From contig NW_022098036.1 in assembly GCF_002288925.2 (NCBI RefSeq), positions 38,011,022 through 38,075,021 on the forward strand: a DNA stretch of 64,000 nt, written 5' to 3'. The notes beneath the pieces were generated by a model. That model had not been told where the DNA came from and did not search any database. It worked only from the letters and a program-made list of their open reading frames with translations. A program made the position numbers and the translations under genes. Positions 51,001 through 62,330 of this stretch are shown here, in pieces. Origin of the DNA: Delphinapterus leucas (Eukaryota; Chordata; Mammalia; Artiodactyla; Monodontidae). Position 1 is the first letter of the stretch. The number at the start of each line of letters is the position of its first letter.

Positions 51001-54000
51001 CCCTGCAAATGGTACCATGGACAAAGAAACTTTTTATTTAGGTGCTTTTTAAATTTATTTGTCTTGGGGCTTCCCTGGTGGCACGGTGGTTAAGAATCCG
51101 CTTCCCAGTGCAGGGGACCCGGGTTCGAGCCCTGGTCTGGGAAGACCCCACATGCCGCAGAGCAGCTAAGCCCGTATGCCACAACTACTGAGCCCCTGTG
51201 CCACAACTACTGAAGCCCACATGCCTAGATCCCATGCTCCGCAACAAGAGAAGGCACCGCAATGAGAAGCCCACGCACCGTAACGAAGAGTAGCCCCCGC
51301 TCGCCACAACTAGAGAAAGCCCGCATGCAGCAATGAAGACCCAACGCAGCCAAAAATAAAATTAATTTATTAAAAATATATATTAAATTTATTTATCTTG
51401 GGACTTCCCTGGTGGTCCAGTGGTTAAGACTTCATGCTTCCAATGCAGGGGGCCTGGGTTCTATCCCTGGTCAAGGAACTAGATCCCACATGCCACAACG
51501 AAGATCTCGCACGCGGCAACAAAGATCCCGCGTGCCGCAACTAAGACCCGGTGTAGCCAAATAAATAAATAAATTTTTTTTTAAGATTTATTTATCTTAA
51601 GTTTTGATGCGAAGAGAATGACTGTAGTTCTGAAATAGGTGCAAAATTAAAATTAGAGGGTGATTTCATGTAGTTCAGAGTTATTTTAATGTCTTGATTT
51701 TTAAATTTTTGTTAGAGTATTTTCAATAAATTATACTACTATATAATTGGAATAGTAATGGTTGTTTAGACACTAGTGTTAAGAAACAAGGCTTTGCATT
51801 GTGTTTGGACTCAGAAAGCTACCAGATATACTTTAAAATTTTAATGTCTTTATTGATAGAGTTCACATACCATAAAGTGCACCCACTTGAAGTATATGAG
51901 TTTAATAGTTTTTAAGATAGTCACAGAGTTGTTCAGCCGTCACCACAATCTAAGTTTTGAAAATTTTCATTACTCCATAAAGAAACGTCGTACTCATTAG
52001 CTGCCACTCCCCATTCTTTCCCATATTCCTCCCACTCACCAACCCTAGGCAACCATTAATATACTTTCTGTATCTATAGATGTGCCTATTCTAGATATTT
52101 TATGTAAATGGTTATTCTGTGAGTAGCTTCTTTTACTTAGTGTAATATTTTTAAGATTCATCCATGTTATAGCATATGTCAGTAATTCATTTCTTCTTAC
52201 TGCCAAATAATATTCTTTTCTATGGATATACCACATTTTGTTTATCCATTCCTTATCCAATTGATGGGCATGTTGATTGGTTCCACATTTTGGAATAATG
52301 AATAATGCTACTTTGAACATTGGTCCACAGGTGTGGACATATGTTTTCAAGTCTCTTGGGTTTATACCTAGGAGTGGAATTGCTATGTCATACAGTAACT
52401 CTGTGTTTACCTTTTTGAGGAATTTCCAAACTCATTTCCAAAGTGGCTGGACTATTTTACATTACCATCAGAAATGTATAAGAATTCTAATTTCTCTACA
52501 TCCTCATTAACACTTGTTTTCTGTCTACCAAATACACTTTTGATTATAGTACAGATTTGATAAATGCAAGCTGTCAAGCAGATGGAACTTTCTTTTCATT
52601 TTTTACCATTAGATATTACATTGAATTACATAGGTTGGAACGACAAAGAAAAGAGAGTGGAAAAAACCAAAATGAATTCATTAGTTTGGGTAGAGCTTAA
52701 GAAGTTAATAATATGTACGGTTTATAAACTAGCATTGTTTCATACCTTAGATACATTTTATGACATCATGCAGTTATTTAAAGACTTTCAAGTTAACATA
52801 AGCCTTTAGTTTACGGGTTTTATTTCTGAGAAATAAGGTCTCTTTAATAAAAACAATTTGACATCTAACAGAGCCCTTGTTTTCTTTACTCTGGATTTCA
52901 GGAATCATAGAGCTTTCATAGCTTTAGAGAAAAAGCAAGGATATTACTATGTTATTTTAAACTAAACTTGTCAGCTAACCAGGCTAAGTAGTTCTTAGGA
53001 TTTATAACTACTTTAGAAGAACACAGTTTACTATATCACACCTGAATCTGAATTAAAAATCCACAACAGACTGTATCTTCTCCTTGTAAAGCTTCTTCCC
53101 TTTGCAAGATTAAGAGTTTAATAGTTTTTTTTTTTCTGTTGTGGTAAAAAACACATAACATGAGATCTGTCTTAATAAATTTTAAGTGTACGGTGCAGTG
53201 TTGTTAACTGTAAGCACAATATTGTAGAGCACTTCTCTAGAACATTTTCATCTTTCATGACTGAAACGCCATACCCATTGAATAGCAACTCCCTATTTCC
53301 TCCTTCCCCCAGCCCCTGGCAAACACCATTTGAGTTTCTGTTTCTACAAGTGACTACTTTAAATACTTTATATATATTTATATAAATATGAATACTTTAT
53401 ATAAGTGGAATTAATACAGTATTTGTCCTTGTGTGACTGGCTTATTTCACTTAACATAATGTCCCAAGGTTCATCAGTGTCATAGCATATGACAAGATTT
53501 CCTTCTTTTTTAATGGCTGAATAATTATTGAATGTATTTACCACATTTTCTTTATCCATTTATCCGTCCACAGACATTTAGGTAATAATTGTTTTTAATC
53601 AATGTGATTTCCTTCTTAATGAATATAGCTGTATATTGCGAGTCTGTACTAATGTAGGTGTGTATGGTTCAGCTATGATCAGGGCCTTTGAAAATTCCTA
53701 AGAAATACGAAAATGACCTAACATGTTGATAGAGGTGTCAACAAAATGATGTTTATCGTATTCTCATTTATAACAATAAAAATTTGAAGCAGTCTACATG
53801 TTCAACAGTAGAAGAATGGTAAATTGTAGATCATATTATTAGAGACAGTATGCTTAATGGTTTAGAATGGGAACTCTGAAGACAGACTGGGTTTGAATCT
53901 GGACTTTGCTGCTTACTAGCTGTGACTTTGGGCAGGGTACTTTACCTTCCTGTGCCTCAGTTTCCTCATTTGTAAAATGGTAATGATGGGGTTGATGTGA

Positions 54001-57000
54001 AGAAGAAATGAATTAATGTAAGGCGTTTGGAACAATGCTTGGTACATAATAAGTGTTAGCTATGATGAAATATTGCTTATCCAGTTGAAATGTGACCCAA
54101 TCAAGAGTAATATTTACTAGATTCTACTGAGTAAATGTCACTGTTGTCTTTCTTGGTTTATTCTTTGGTTTATTGTAGGGGGATGTTGTGGGTGTATAGT
54201 GTATCATATCACACAGCCTCCACCTTATAAGGATTCATTGGGGGAGAGAGTTCTCATAGATCTTGTAACTGAAAAGCTGTGCTGCTTCTTAGTGATTGGT
54301 CTGATTTACCTTTGAACCTCCAGTAGTTGCTCTCTTTCTTTTTACTCTGACTGTTTGGAATCTTGCCATATTTGTGGGTTTCCCTTATCTCTAGAAAACA
54401 CTGACTTTTTTACCCTTTTACTTACGAACCTTACTCTTGACTTCATTCTGTTTTCCCTTCATCTGGATATATAATTTTAAAAATTCTGTTGATTGCTTTT
54501 TATTGAATGAGAAAAGATAGGAAATAGTTGGCAAAGAAAAAAATTATTATAAAATTCCATAGATGTAGATGTCCACTTAAGCATGTGGATTAAAGGCAGA
54601 TTTACTTGTGTGCCTTCTGGAACCTCTGTTAAAATATCAGTTAAAGACATTTTAAGACACACTGATTGACACATAAGGACAAAAAATTGAATATATAGAA
54701 AGAATGAGAGGATATACTGTCCATTAGATAGGGAGAACTTAATAATTTTGGAAGCTGGAAAGAAGAAAAGGAACAAGCCAATTCAAGTCCCAAAATGCCA
54801 GTAAAGTTCCAAAAGCTAAGGAGTTAGAGGTATCAGGTACATCTGGAGTCAGGTTTAGAGGGGGTTATTAATAGAGAATTAGTTTCAGGTTTATGTAAGA
54901 GGCAGTTAGAATCTTAAACCCCCTCTTTAATCCTGTGTAGCCGCTTGAACACCCCTCCCCTATCCCAAAGAATGGTGGTATATTTTCTGGTGAATTCCAG
55001 TGATTTCTGATTTCTTAAGAAAACAAGCAATTGTAGGGTGGGCTACTATACTGAAAACAGGAGGATCATCTGAAAATCTCTAGCTGAGCGGTGAGATTCC
55101 CTGTTTCCTTCTACTTGGCTTCAGGTATGTTGGCAGCTGGTCTTAAATCCCTTTCAGGCAGGAATATGATCACATTAATAGAGAAGACCTTATGATCTGA
55201 CAGTTGGGATCTGCCAGTGAAATGGCTGGGATTCTGCCCTGTTGTTATACAGAAGTGAAGCTAGCTACTTTGACAAGCCTCACCCATGTACACAATATAT
55301 CCAATTAGTTTTTCTGTGCCTCACTGTTAAATATTAACAGTTAAGGAAAGACTTTAATATGAAAATTGGAGACCAAAGGAACCAAACATAAAAAAGGAAC
55401 TCAGAGAAAAGAGGGAGCAGAAGACTTTCAAAACTATAATTACTCTTCTGAGAGGACTGAGAGAAGATAATACATGTATAAAACAGTAATATGTTATTGT
55501 ATAAGGTTCAGTAAGAGATCAGAAAAGAGCTAATAGAAATTTAAAAGTGTGATTTAAATAATTTTCATGTAAGACTTGGGAGATAAAAGACTCTCCCAGA
55601 AAAGAGAAAAGGGGAAAAAAAGTAAGACTGAAAAGAGAGGAAAATCTAAAGATCAGTCTAAGAGGGACAACATCTGAATAGGAGTTTCAAAAAGAGAGAA
55701 CAGGTAAACTGGTGTTGAAAAAATTTTTTAAAGAGTAATTTAAAAAAATTCTGGAATATATTTATAGAATGTGTTTCCAAGGATGTTTGTTTCCACATTG
55801 AAAGGATTTCTCCCAGTTACACTATAAAGTTAATTTTAAAAAATCCATACAAAGGCCATCATCGTGAATGCTAAAAAGAAAACATCTCAAGAGAAACAGC
55901 ATGGTAGCTTGCAAGTAGGGCAAAGTCTCAGACCCTTCACAGTCCATGGTTGCTTTAATTTCCATTTTGCTAAAGACTAATGTTGAGCATCCGTGTATGC
56001 CATCCACATATCTTTTGATACAGGATCTGTTTGAATAATTTCCCCATTTTTTCATCGTTTTATTTGTTATTGTTGAGATTGAAGTGTTCTTTATATAGTC
56101 GTTCATTAAATGTGTGACTTGCAAATATTTTGTCCCAATCTGTAGACTTTTCTTTAAATTCTCTATAGTATCTTTCAAAGAGCAAAAGTTTTTAATTTTG
56201 GGAAGTCTGATTCATCTGTTCTTTCTTTTATTGATTGTGCTGTTTGACTTTTAAACCTTGTACGTGTATTGTTGTGATCAAATACAGTTTTTAAAACCTG
56301 AAACGTGAGTTCTCACTTCTTGGATAGAGTTCTCACTTCTAGCCAAGGAACAATAATACTTTATCAGAGTTCAAAACAAAACTCTCATGTCTTAAATTTT
56401 TTATTTTTCTGTCATTGAAGTGCCAATTTTGTCAAATATTTTCTTTGCCTTTCATTTAATCCCCAGATATCGAGACATATTACTAATGTTGAACTGAAAA
56501 GTATGTGTTTTGTTATTGTCGTAGTTTTTTGTTTGTTCTTACTAATTTGCACTTGAAAAACACATCTCTTTCTACATTCAGTGTTGATACAGGTCCTTGA
56601 ACCATGTGCTGGATTGGCAGAGTATAATAGACCTATTAAAACCCTATGTCTGGGATGAAGTGAGAGTGGCATGGACATATATATATACACTACCAAATGT
56701 AAAATAGATAGCTAGTGGGAAGCAGCTGCATAGCACAGGGAGATCAGCTCGGTGCTTTGTGACCACCTAGAGGGGTGGGATAGGGAGGGGGGGAGGGAGA
56801 TGCAAGAGGGAGGAGATATGAGGATATATGTCTATGTATAGCTGATTCACTTTGTTATAAAGCAGAAACTAACACACCATTGTAAAGCAATTATACTCCA
56901 ATAAAGATGTTTAAAAAAATAGTCTGAATTGTATTATATCCTTAATTTGGACTAAGAACCAACCAGGGAGGGAAAAAACCCTAACTTTTAGACTATTATT

Positions 57001-59582
57001 CTTTTTGTTACCATGTACTGTTCGTATTAGTAAGGATATTTGAGGTCATCTAGTTTAACCCCCCCAGTTTACAGGTAAAGAAGTTGAGGCCAAAAGGTTT
57101 AAGTGACTTGACCAAATTCAGGCAGCTAAGTCAGTGGAAGAGTTGAGACTTTCATTGTGAGAGTCTGTGTTCAGCTGAAGCTTTCACCGTTCTGTTGCAG
57201 CCTCTGTTTTTAGACATTTAAACAACTCTTTGAAAACCTTTTTTGTACATAGAGGAGGAATTCAGATTATAGTTTTAAAATGACTTCGTAAGTAGATAAA
57301 AATAGATTATCACTGTTACCTATTATATGAGTGGTTCTGAAACACTTCAAAGTTTTTTTTTTTAAGTAGTTTTTCTTTTTCCCCCTTAAGTATTTATTTA
57401 TTTGGCTGCGCCGGGTCTTAGTTGTGGCATGTGGAATCTTTTACTTGTGGCACGCAAGCTGTTAGTTGTGGCATGCGGGATCTAATAGTTTCCTGGCCAG
57501 GGATCAAACCCGGGCCCCCTGCATTGGGACCACCGAGTCTTAACTGCTGGACCACCAGGTTAAGTCCTGAAAGTATTTCTTTAGTATATTAATAATCCTG
57601 TTTTCTAGGTAAGGAAATCTGTAAAATGGATTGGAATGTTCTATATCTGATTTACCATAACTTTAAATCTGAGCATCCCGATAAAGTTCAGTTTTAGTCG
57701 TAAACATTTGCACCAAGCTGTAAGAGGTTGTAGAGCTATAAGAAATGCTGAGTTTAAGTTGCTTGCTCATGATGGCTTTATTTTGAGAAATAATAGCACA
57801 TTTGAGTGCCTAATACTATAGGGTTTTTTATTTTGATGCAGCAATTACTTAAAGTATTTTCATTGTAGAAACTTAACAACTGCTTTTATTGATAGATACT
57901 TTAACTGTAGAACATAAATGATCTTTCAAACATTTTGTGTAGAATATTTAGATAATACATTATAAGTAAGTTTTCATTTTAATCTCTCTACTACCTTCAA
58001 GTACTATTTTAAAATAGGAGACAGCAAGAAATATTAGAATTAATCATTGGAATATTTTGGTTCATCATTTTTCCTCTCTTACAGGCCTTCTGGTGATGTT
58101 CTTGAGACATTCAATTTCTTAGAAAATGCTGATGACAGCGACGAAGAAGAGGAAAATGACATGATTGAAGGCATCCCAGAAGGAAAAGACAAACATCGGA
58201 TAAATAAACACAAAGTAAGAATTCAATTTTCTATTCTTATTAGCTAAAATATATGTAGTCATGTATTTGGAATAGAAAATTTCAAGATGTCTTTTGTTAC
58301 ATTGGGAGTGATTGATCATTTATTATGTCACTTGGAAGTTTTATATAGTCAGTTCTTATTGAATTACCTACACATAGTACAAATTATTTGCTGTATTATA
58401 AATGGCAAGAAAGGGTCTGTTTTTATAGGACTAGTCCAGTGATTTGAAACTTTTTTTAAAAAGTTACATCCTTTCCACTCCTGTCACAATTAAGAATCAC
58501 TGCTGAAGTCTCTCTCTTCCTGTACAGTAAACAAGTGGTAAATTGTAACTGAAGTGGGGTGGTACTCCCACCCTGGGTGAGGGAGTAAACTAAGAATTGT
58601 AAATGTACGTGTCAACACTCATTGTTTGTTAAGGATTAATAAAAATTTGCTTTTGCTCATAACCTAAGAAACAGGTTTATGTATTTTAGTGTTGATGCGG
58701 GTTAGCTATAAGAGCAAAAGTAGATTAAATGATCTATGTGTGAATTGTCATAATAGTGTACAGTATTTCAAGTATGTTTTTTTTAAAAAAAGTGGATGGG
58801 TTCTGTTGTGGTTCTTTGGGATTTTACAGTAATATGGGAAAAATGCCAGTGTTTCTCAGAAGCTTCCAGTCTATAAAAGCAGTTTTCAACCTTTCTGCCA
58901 AATTTCATATGTGTAACACACTCATATGTGGAGCATAGGTGAATAGAGATTTTGATCCTTCCCTATTTTTTTGTTCTGGGAAGCACTACTATAAATACCA
59001 CAGCTGTTGACTTGCATTAATGTCCTTATTAACTATGCCATATCCTTATATGTTACGGACTGCCTGTGCAGTTCTCAGTGAATGAGGTCAATTCAACACA
59101 ACATGTTAGAATGTAAGTTAGTGCATGGGTCTTTTGGTACCTGTGAATCTATTGTAATTAGAGAAGTTCTTTGTAAGAATCATCATACCTGAAGATTAAG
59201 ATTTTAACCATTCTTATTACCACATTGCTTGCATCACATTTTATAACAGTGTTCACACAGCACTGTTGACAACCATTTATCTAGGGTATAATTTGGGATT
59301 GGTGAACTATGTGGAAAATCTAAAATTTTGTATCTAATCTAAAAATGGGAGTGCAAATGTAAAGATAATTGTGTGAAAACATAAAGGACTCCTTCACAAT
59401 TTAGCATAAAGGTAATTCTTGGCTTATGTTCCATTTACAGATAGGTAATGAAGGTTTAGCTGCTGACCTAACCGATGATCCTGATACTGAGGAAGCACTG
59501 AAAGAATTTGATTTTTTAGTGTCTGCTGAGGATGGTGAAGGAGCTGGAGAGGCACGGAGTTCAGGGGATGGCACAGAATGGG
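41908..59582 (+). CDS. STRN3: Striatin-3 gene, six internal coding exons (partial)
   Basis: Striatin-3 is a scaffold subunit of STRIPAK, the striatin-interacting phosphatase and kinase complex. It binds PP2A A/C subunits, Mob4 and GCKIII kinases. Family layout: N-terminal caveolin-binding motif, coiled coil, calmodulin-binding helix, acidic linker, C-terminal WD40 propeller. Joined exons 41908-42011, 42486-42559, 47312-47393, 50702-50875, 58085-58214 and 59441-59582 give about 235 codons that follow my recollection of human STRN3 from near residue 95 to near 330, with few substitutions. The paralogues STRN and STRN4 diverge in the linker, so STRN3 is the best assignment. Every intron begins GT and ends AG, and phases chain without a break. 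Exon 1 and the WD40 exons are absent because they lie outside the window. Exon numbers 2-7 are inferred from protein position. Confidence 0.95.
42486..42559 (+). CDS. STRN3: STRN3 exon 3
   Basis: Acceptor 'ttttcag' ends at 42485 and donor 'gtaaac' starts at 42560. The exon is 74 nt; its first base completes the split Arg codon and its last base opens a Glu codon. It encodes AKYHKLKYGTELNQGDLK followed by MPTFES, the link between coiled coil and calmodulin-binding segment. It is too short to appear as a stand-alone ORF and was found by following the protein. Confidence 0.93.
42560..43950. other. STRN3 intron 3, left part
   Basis: A C-rich (CCCCAC)-like tract lies at 42585-42615. Otherwise AT-rich without recognised features. 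Confidence 0.6.
43952..44072 (-). mobile_element. Short tRNA-derived SINE
   Basis: Poly(T), 'gccactccgcatggcttgca' to 'ggaccaccagggaattcccc', antisense, in STRN3 intron 3. Confidence 0.9.
44690..46110 (+). mobile_element. Old L1 3' part, sense, split by a Tigger-type element
   Basis: 'gtaaaagacttgaaaagcca', 'gatatccaaatggccaacaa', 'ttgctgaggatgtggatcaa', then after the insertion 'taatagcaaaaaactggaag' : ORF2 C-terminal region and 3' UTR in + orientation, without intact frame. Confidence 0.8.
45027..45409. mobile_element. Tigger-type DNA transposon
   Basis: Inverted ends 'cagtatccca' and 'tgggataactg'. Inside, 'gcgaaaacaggtactaaatg', 'cataaaagcgaggtggcc' and 'cgaaaagcgtggg' match Tigger non-autonomous elements. 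It interrupts the sense L1. Confidence 0.72.
46111..47274. other. STRN3 intron 3, right part
   Basis: AT-rich. A short L2-like tail ('gtaagcactcaataaaag') lies near 47142. No other feature. Confidence 0.55.
47279..47297. repeat. (TTG)n microsatellite next to exon 4 acceptor
   Basis: Six TTG units lie about 14 bases before the acceptor AG at 47310-47311, so a tri-nucleotide repeat forms much of the polypyrimidine region. Confidence 0.93.
47312..47393 (+). CDS. STRN3: STRN3 exon 4 (calmodulin-binding helix, first half)
   Basis: Acceptor 'attttag' ends at 47311 and donor 'gtgagt' starts at 47394. The exon is 82 nt, entered after one base and left after two. It encodes a Lys/Glu/Thr-rich lead (with Leu where I recall Pro in human) and then QLTWKQGRQLLRQ, the basic amphipathic start of the calmodulin-binding region. 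The helix is split between this exon and the next. A (TTG)n run sits directly upstream, in the polypyrimidine region of the acceptor. Confidence 0.94.
47394..50701. other. STRN3 intron 4
   Basis: The part at about 48000-50250 is C/T-rich and reads like a very old LINE-derived repeat ('catggcttcaaatatctcc', 'actaatgactcccaaatctg'), but no family is assigned with confidence. The rest is AT-rich and unassigned. Confidence 0.45.
50702..50875 (+). CDS. STRN3: STRN3 exon 5 (calmodulin-binding helix, second half)
   Basis: Acceptor 'cttatag' ends at 50701 and donor 'gtatga' starts at 50876. The exon is 174 nt, entered after two bases of a Gln codon and left after two of an Arg codon. It encodes YLQEVGYTDTILDVRSQRV, then RSLLGLSNSEPNGSV and a polar stretch ending in KQKGQEIKR. 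The first part completes the calmodulin-binding segment; the rest is low-complexity linker. No stop or indel is seen. Confidence 0.95.
51068..51384 (+). mobile_element. CHR SINE, long form (first of a tandem pair)
   Basis: 'cttccctggtggcacggtgg' head, B box 'gggttcgagcc', tail 'cagccaaaaataaaattaat'. Flanks 'aaatttatttgtcttgg' (51051-51067) and 'aaatttatttatcttgg' (51385-51401), one mismatch. In STRN3 intron 5, same strand as the gene. Confidence 0.94.
51402..51582 (+). mobile_element. CHR-type SINE (second of a tandem pair)
   Basis: 'gacttccctggtggtccagt' head to 'gtgtagccaaataaataaat' and T/A tail. A third related copy of the target, 'aagatttatttatctta', follows at 51583-51599. Confidence 0.93.
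51850..52530 (-). mobile_element. Old L1 3' region, antisense
   Basis: 'cataccataaagtgcaccca' through 'ttgggtttatacctaggag' and 'tctctacatcctcattaaca': L1 3' UTR and ORF2 C-terminus on the minus strand. Confidence 0.85.
53125..53582 (-). mobile_element. Old L1 3' end, antisense
   Basis: 'tgtggtaaaaaacacataac' through 'ttaatggctgaataattatt'. L1 3' UTR and last ORF2 codons on the minus strand, with a local AT duplication near 53365. Confidence 0.83.
53840..54060 (+). repeat. MIR element
   Basis: 'actgggtttgaatctggact', 'tgcctcagtttcctcatttg' and 'gcttggtacataataagtg' follow the MIR consensus in order. Confidence 0.85.
54061..55940. other. STRN3 intron 5, unassigned part
   Basis: A purine-rich stretch (about 55380-55720) is notable. 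No exon or repeat family is recognised. Confidence 0.45.
55950..56260 (-). mobile_element. L1 ORF2 fragment, antisense
   Basis: 'ttgagattgaagtgttcttt', 'gcaaatattttgtcccaatc' and 'gagcaaaagtttttaatttt' match L1 ORF2 C-terminal coding sequence on the minus strand. Confidence 0.78.
56635..56920 (+). mobile_element. L1 3' end, sense, young type
   Basis: 'tggacatatatatatacact', 'gggaagcagctgcatagcac', 'ctgattcactttgttataaa' and 'caattatactccaataaag' plus A run: a 5'-truncated cetartiodactyl L1 3' UTR with a G-rich tract at 56772-56800. Confidence 0.9.
57035..57180 (-). repeat. MIR fragment, antisense
   Basis: 'cagtttacaggtaaagaagt' and 'aagtgacttgaccaaattca' match the reversed MIR core. Confidence 0.7.
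57388..57568 (-). mobile_element. CHR-type SINE
   Basis: 'gtatttatttatttggctgc' to 'ggaccaccaggttaagtcct', antisense, with likely short duplication 'aagtattt'. About 500 bases before STRN3 exon 6. Confidence 0.9.
58085..58214 (+). CDS. STRN3: STRN3 exon 6 (acidic linker)
   Basis: Acceptor 'tcttacag' ends at 58084 and donor 'gtaaga' starts at 58215. The exon is 130 nt; one base completes the split Arg codon and it leaves in phase 0. It encodes PSGDVLETFNFLENADDSD, four Glu residues, then NDMIEGIPEGKDKHRINKHK. The Ser in an Asp/Glu tract is a plausible CK2 target (inference). Pro after the junction and the Glu run differ slightly from the human protein I recall. Confidence 0.95.
58215..59440. 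other. STRN3 intron 6
   Basis: AT-rich sequence with no recognised repeat or RNA. Acceptor for exon 7 at 59439-59440. Confidence 0.6.
59441..59582 (+). CDS. STRN3: STRN3 exon 7 (acidic linker)
   Basis: Acceptor 'atttacag' ends at 59440 and donor 'gtaagg' starts at 59583. The exon is 142 nt, entered in phase 0 and left after one base (G), matching the Asp codon that follows Trp in the full-length protein. It encodes IGNEGLAADLTDDPDTEEAL through EDGEGAGEARSSGDGTEW. If the intron were retained, eleven further codons would be read before a TAG at 59618-59620. The next standard exon is not found in the remaining 4.4 kb. Confidence 0.94.
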
Positions 59583-61007
59583 GTAAGGTGATAAAGAAAT
59601 GGGGGTGGGAAATCATCTAGCCCTTAAAGTTGTATTTTATTAAATATAATATGTGGAATGTGTATATCTGAATGTATGGTGGCAGTTAAACTGAGAGCAA
59701 GGAGAAGAGTGGTATTGAATAATTTCAGAGTATTTTGCACCAATTTATTTAGATTTGGTGACTAAACTTTAATATATGGCTTTTGGTGGATTTTGATTTT
59801 TTGAAATTTGTCTTGATTTAAAGTTGAAATATTTAGTCAGTTTAGAGATCCAATTCCTTTCTTCTTAGCAGATTTTTTTTTAAAGCATGTATGTAGTTTT
59901 AAACATTCCTATGATTTAATTTGGTAATGAACCTGGGTTTCAAGAAGATAACTCTTTTCAGTATTCCTGTATGGTATTATCTGATTTATTGCTAGGAAGT
60001 AATAAAGGTACTAATCTTGAATTATAGCTCTATATTGAGCAAGATTTATTGAAGTATTAAACTTCATTACATGTAATATTCAGTGTACAAATGCATTAGA
60101 GCCTAGCCTTTGGAAGTGATACTGCTAATAATAATCCAGCCATAACTAAAAGGGATAAAACAGTTCTATTTATACAGGGTTTAAAAACCCATTAGAAAGT
60201 AAAATAAAAGTGTACAAAGTATTTTAAGATAATAGTTGAGGTCCAGTATGTTATTCCTATTAAAAATGTTCATTTAATCATCATTTAATATCAACACGTT
60301 ACCTGGTAGGGAGAACTCAAATTGTGTTTACAGAGCTTTATTGGAGAAGGTTACTAAGTACCTTAATGCATATTTCACATGAATACCAAAGTTGCTTAGT
60401 TACTAGCAAGGGGAATTATCACTAGATTTTTATAAACTACTTTGGTAATAAGGAAACACACTTGGAGTTTTTAAAAATGCCTCACTTATATATTGAAGCT
60501 GAATATTGCTAACAGCAGGAGAGACAAGACCTAAGAGATAATGTTTATTGACTATCCTGATACAAATTGAGTATTTAAAAGATCTGAATTTTGTTATCAG
60601 CTTTCTCATTGTTTATGATTCTCAAGCATTGTTTTCAGATCTTTACTTCTGTCTTCTAAGGGGAAAGAGGAGACATACTAATTGAAAGTATTAAAAAATT
60701 CCACAATTACTTTCTAGACTTCGAATATACATTTTTGTACTTACTATTTGAAAATAGCTATGTTATAGAAATTTTCCCTTCTTAAGAATTAGCTTTGCTC
60801 AAGAGCAAGAATTAACCTTGCTCCAGAAAAGTAAAAGTATGTTTTCTTCTAACTTCTCTGTGCAACCCATTCAAAGTTGGAAATACCTTATTTTTTTCTG
60901 AAAGTTTCTAAAATACTGTTTATTTTTTTCTGGATTTTAAAATAATTATATAAATATATTTAAATTGTATAAATACATAATTATTTTATAATTCCTGTGT
61001 TTTTTAG
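59583..61007. other. Sequence between exon 7 and candidate terminal exon
   Basis: Almost free of recognisable repeats, unlike most of the window. Extremely AT-rich just before the candidate acceptor. Confidence 0.6.
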
Positions 61008-61048
61008 GAGGTTTAGAACCCACAGATACATGTGAAGAAGAAAATTAA
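61008..61048 (+). CDS. STRN3: Candidate alternative terminal exon of STRN3
   Basis: Seen: a good acceptor ('tgtgttttttag', ending 61007) 1425 bases after the exon 7 donor, followed in the phase left by exon 7 by GGLEPTDTCEEEN and TAA at 61046-61048. Downstream lie ATTAAA at 61267-61272 and AATAAA at 62331-62336. Inference: splicing here would give a striatin-3 of roughly 340 residues with coiled coil and calmodulin-binding helix but no WD40 domain. Short SG2NA variants lacking WD40 repeats are reported in mammals; I cannot say whether this exon is one of those already annotated. A chance in-frame run of 13 codons after a cryptic acceptor is the alternative. Confidence 0.45.
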
Positions 61049-61266
61049 AAATCACCTGTAACACTGCTATATAGAGAGAATCATGGTTAATATTTATATC
61101 TTTATTTAACAAGGATTTTGCTGCGTGCTGATATATAAACCACAGTTTCCACTTAATATATTATTCTTCTGCAACATCATTTTCAATAACTGCATAGTAT
61201 TCTTGATGGAGTATGTTCCACTATTTCTTTAACTCTGCTGTACTGTTGTACATTTAGATTATTTTT

Positions 61267-61272
61267 ATTAAA
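61267..61272 (+). promoter_or_regulatory. Candidate poly(A) signal ATTAAA
   Basis: ATTAAA lies about 220 bases after the stop codon of the candidate STRN3 terminal exon, in AT-rich sequence. It is the nearest hexamer of the common type and would define a short 3' UTR if that exon is used. Hexamers are frequent by chance in such DNA. Confidence 0.25.
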
Positions 61273-62330
61273 GAAAAAAACGATCAAAAGCAGTTTTCAA
61301 ACATCTGTATAGCTAAATCTTGGCACATATCCATTCCTATTTTCTTTACCTAAAATTGCTGGAAGTTTAACTGTCCATCAGAAGAATACATAAAAATTTC
61401 AGGAATGTAATTTGTATAAAATGGCATTATTTCTATAATCAAAGTACTATACTATGTGCAGTTGATTGTCCTTCTGTCCAGAGACTTCTGGCTGTAGAGC
61501 AGAGTTTCAAGAGAGGACCTAATTAGTGTGAATGACAAGTGTCGATACTTTATTTACCTTTACTGTTAATATTTGAGAGTGACCTGAATCTTCTTGTGTA
61601 ATTGGAAGTAACCGACAAAGTCTCTTCCTTCTGGACAAGTCTAAAACACCTTTAAAGCATTTTAAGTTCTTGAGAAGGAAAGGACTCTGTTAAGAACAAA
61701 ATGGTTCAAGTAGTTTCTTTCCTTAAGAAATGAAAATTATCAAAGGATCTATGCAGTGATTTTGAATTTATCATTTTTACTCAACAGGTGTCATACTCAG
61801 TTTTTTTCAAAACAAAGAGGCTGGATATACAAATACCCCTTTATATTTATTTAATTCATTTACTTAAAATTTGAATTTACTTACAAATGGGAAGGTGATG
61901 CTTTTCAGATAAATTACTGGGTAAAGGACACAGTTGTTGTTGTTGTTTTTTAAAGTAAATAGTCTGTCATAATGAAACATCCCAGTATTCACCCACATTG
62001 GATAATCTATGTTATTTTTTATTTTGTATACTAGCAGTCTACTCGGGTACCTAATTTTGAATCCTTTTATCCTATGAAACCACTGCTTTTAGAAAGCTTT
62101 TAAATCTTTTTCTTCTTCTGTCATCTACATTAGGTAGTCTGGGTTTAATTTTAGTAGTTTTTACTTCTTGGCATAATCAGAAATATTGTGAGCATTTCTA
62201 ATTTCGGTATTTCTCTCATGGAGACTAGGCATTTTAAGGTTGTTTAGTTATTGTCTCCTACACTTTGAAACTGTGGTCTGTAGAATATATAGGACTACAA
62301 AATACCAAATGTTTGTATTTAAATATAATG

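Noticed and set aside
51100..51135. tRNA-like A and B boxes
   Set aside because: They are the internal promoter of a tRNA-derived SINE; no cloverleaf or independent tRNA gene is present.
58047..58247. Methionine-started frame over exon 6
   Set aside because: Its start and end are in introns; the coding part is only 58085-58214, spliced to neighbouring exons.
59583..59620. Exon 7 read-through as the normal C-terminus
   Set aside because: A strong donor (gtaagg) sits at 59583 and the spliced frame agrees with known striatin-3; kept only as a possible intron-retention form.
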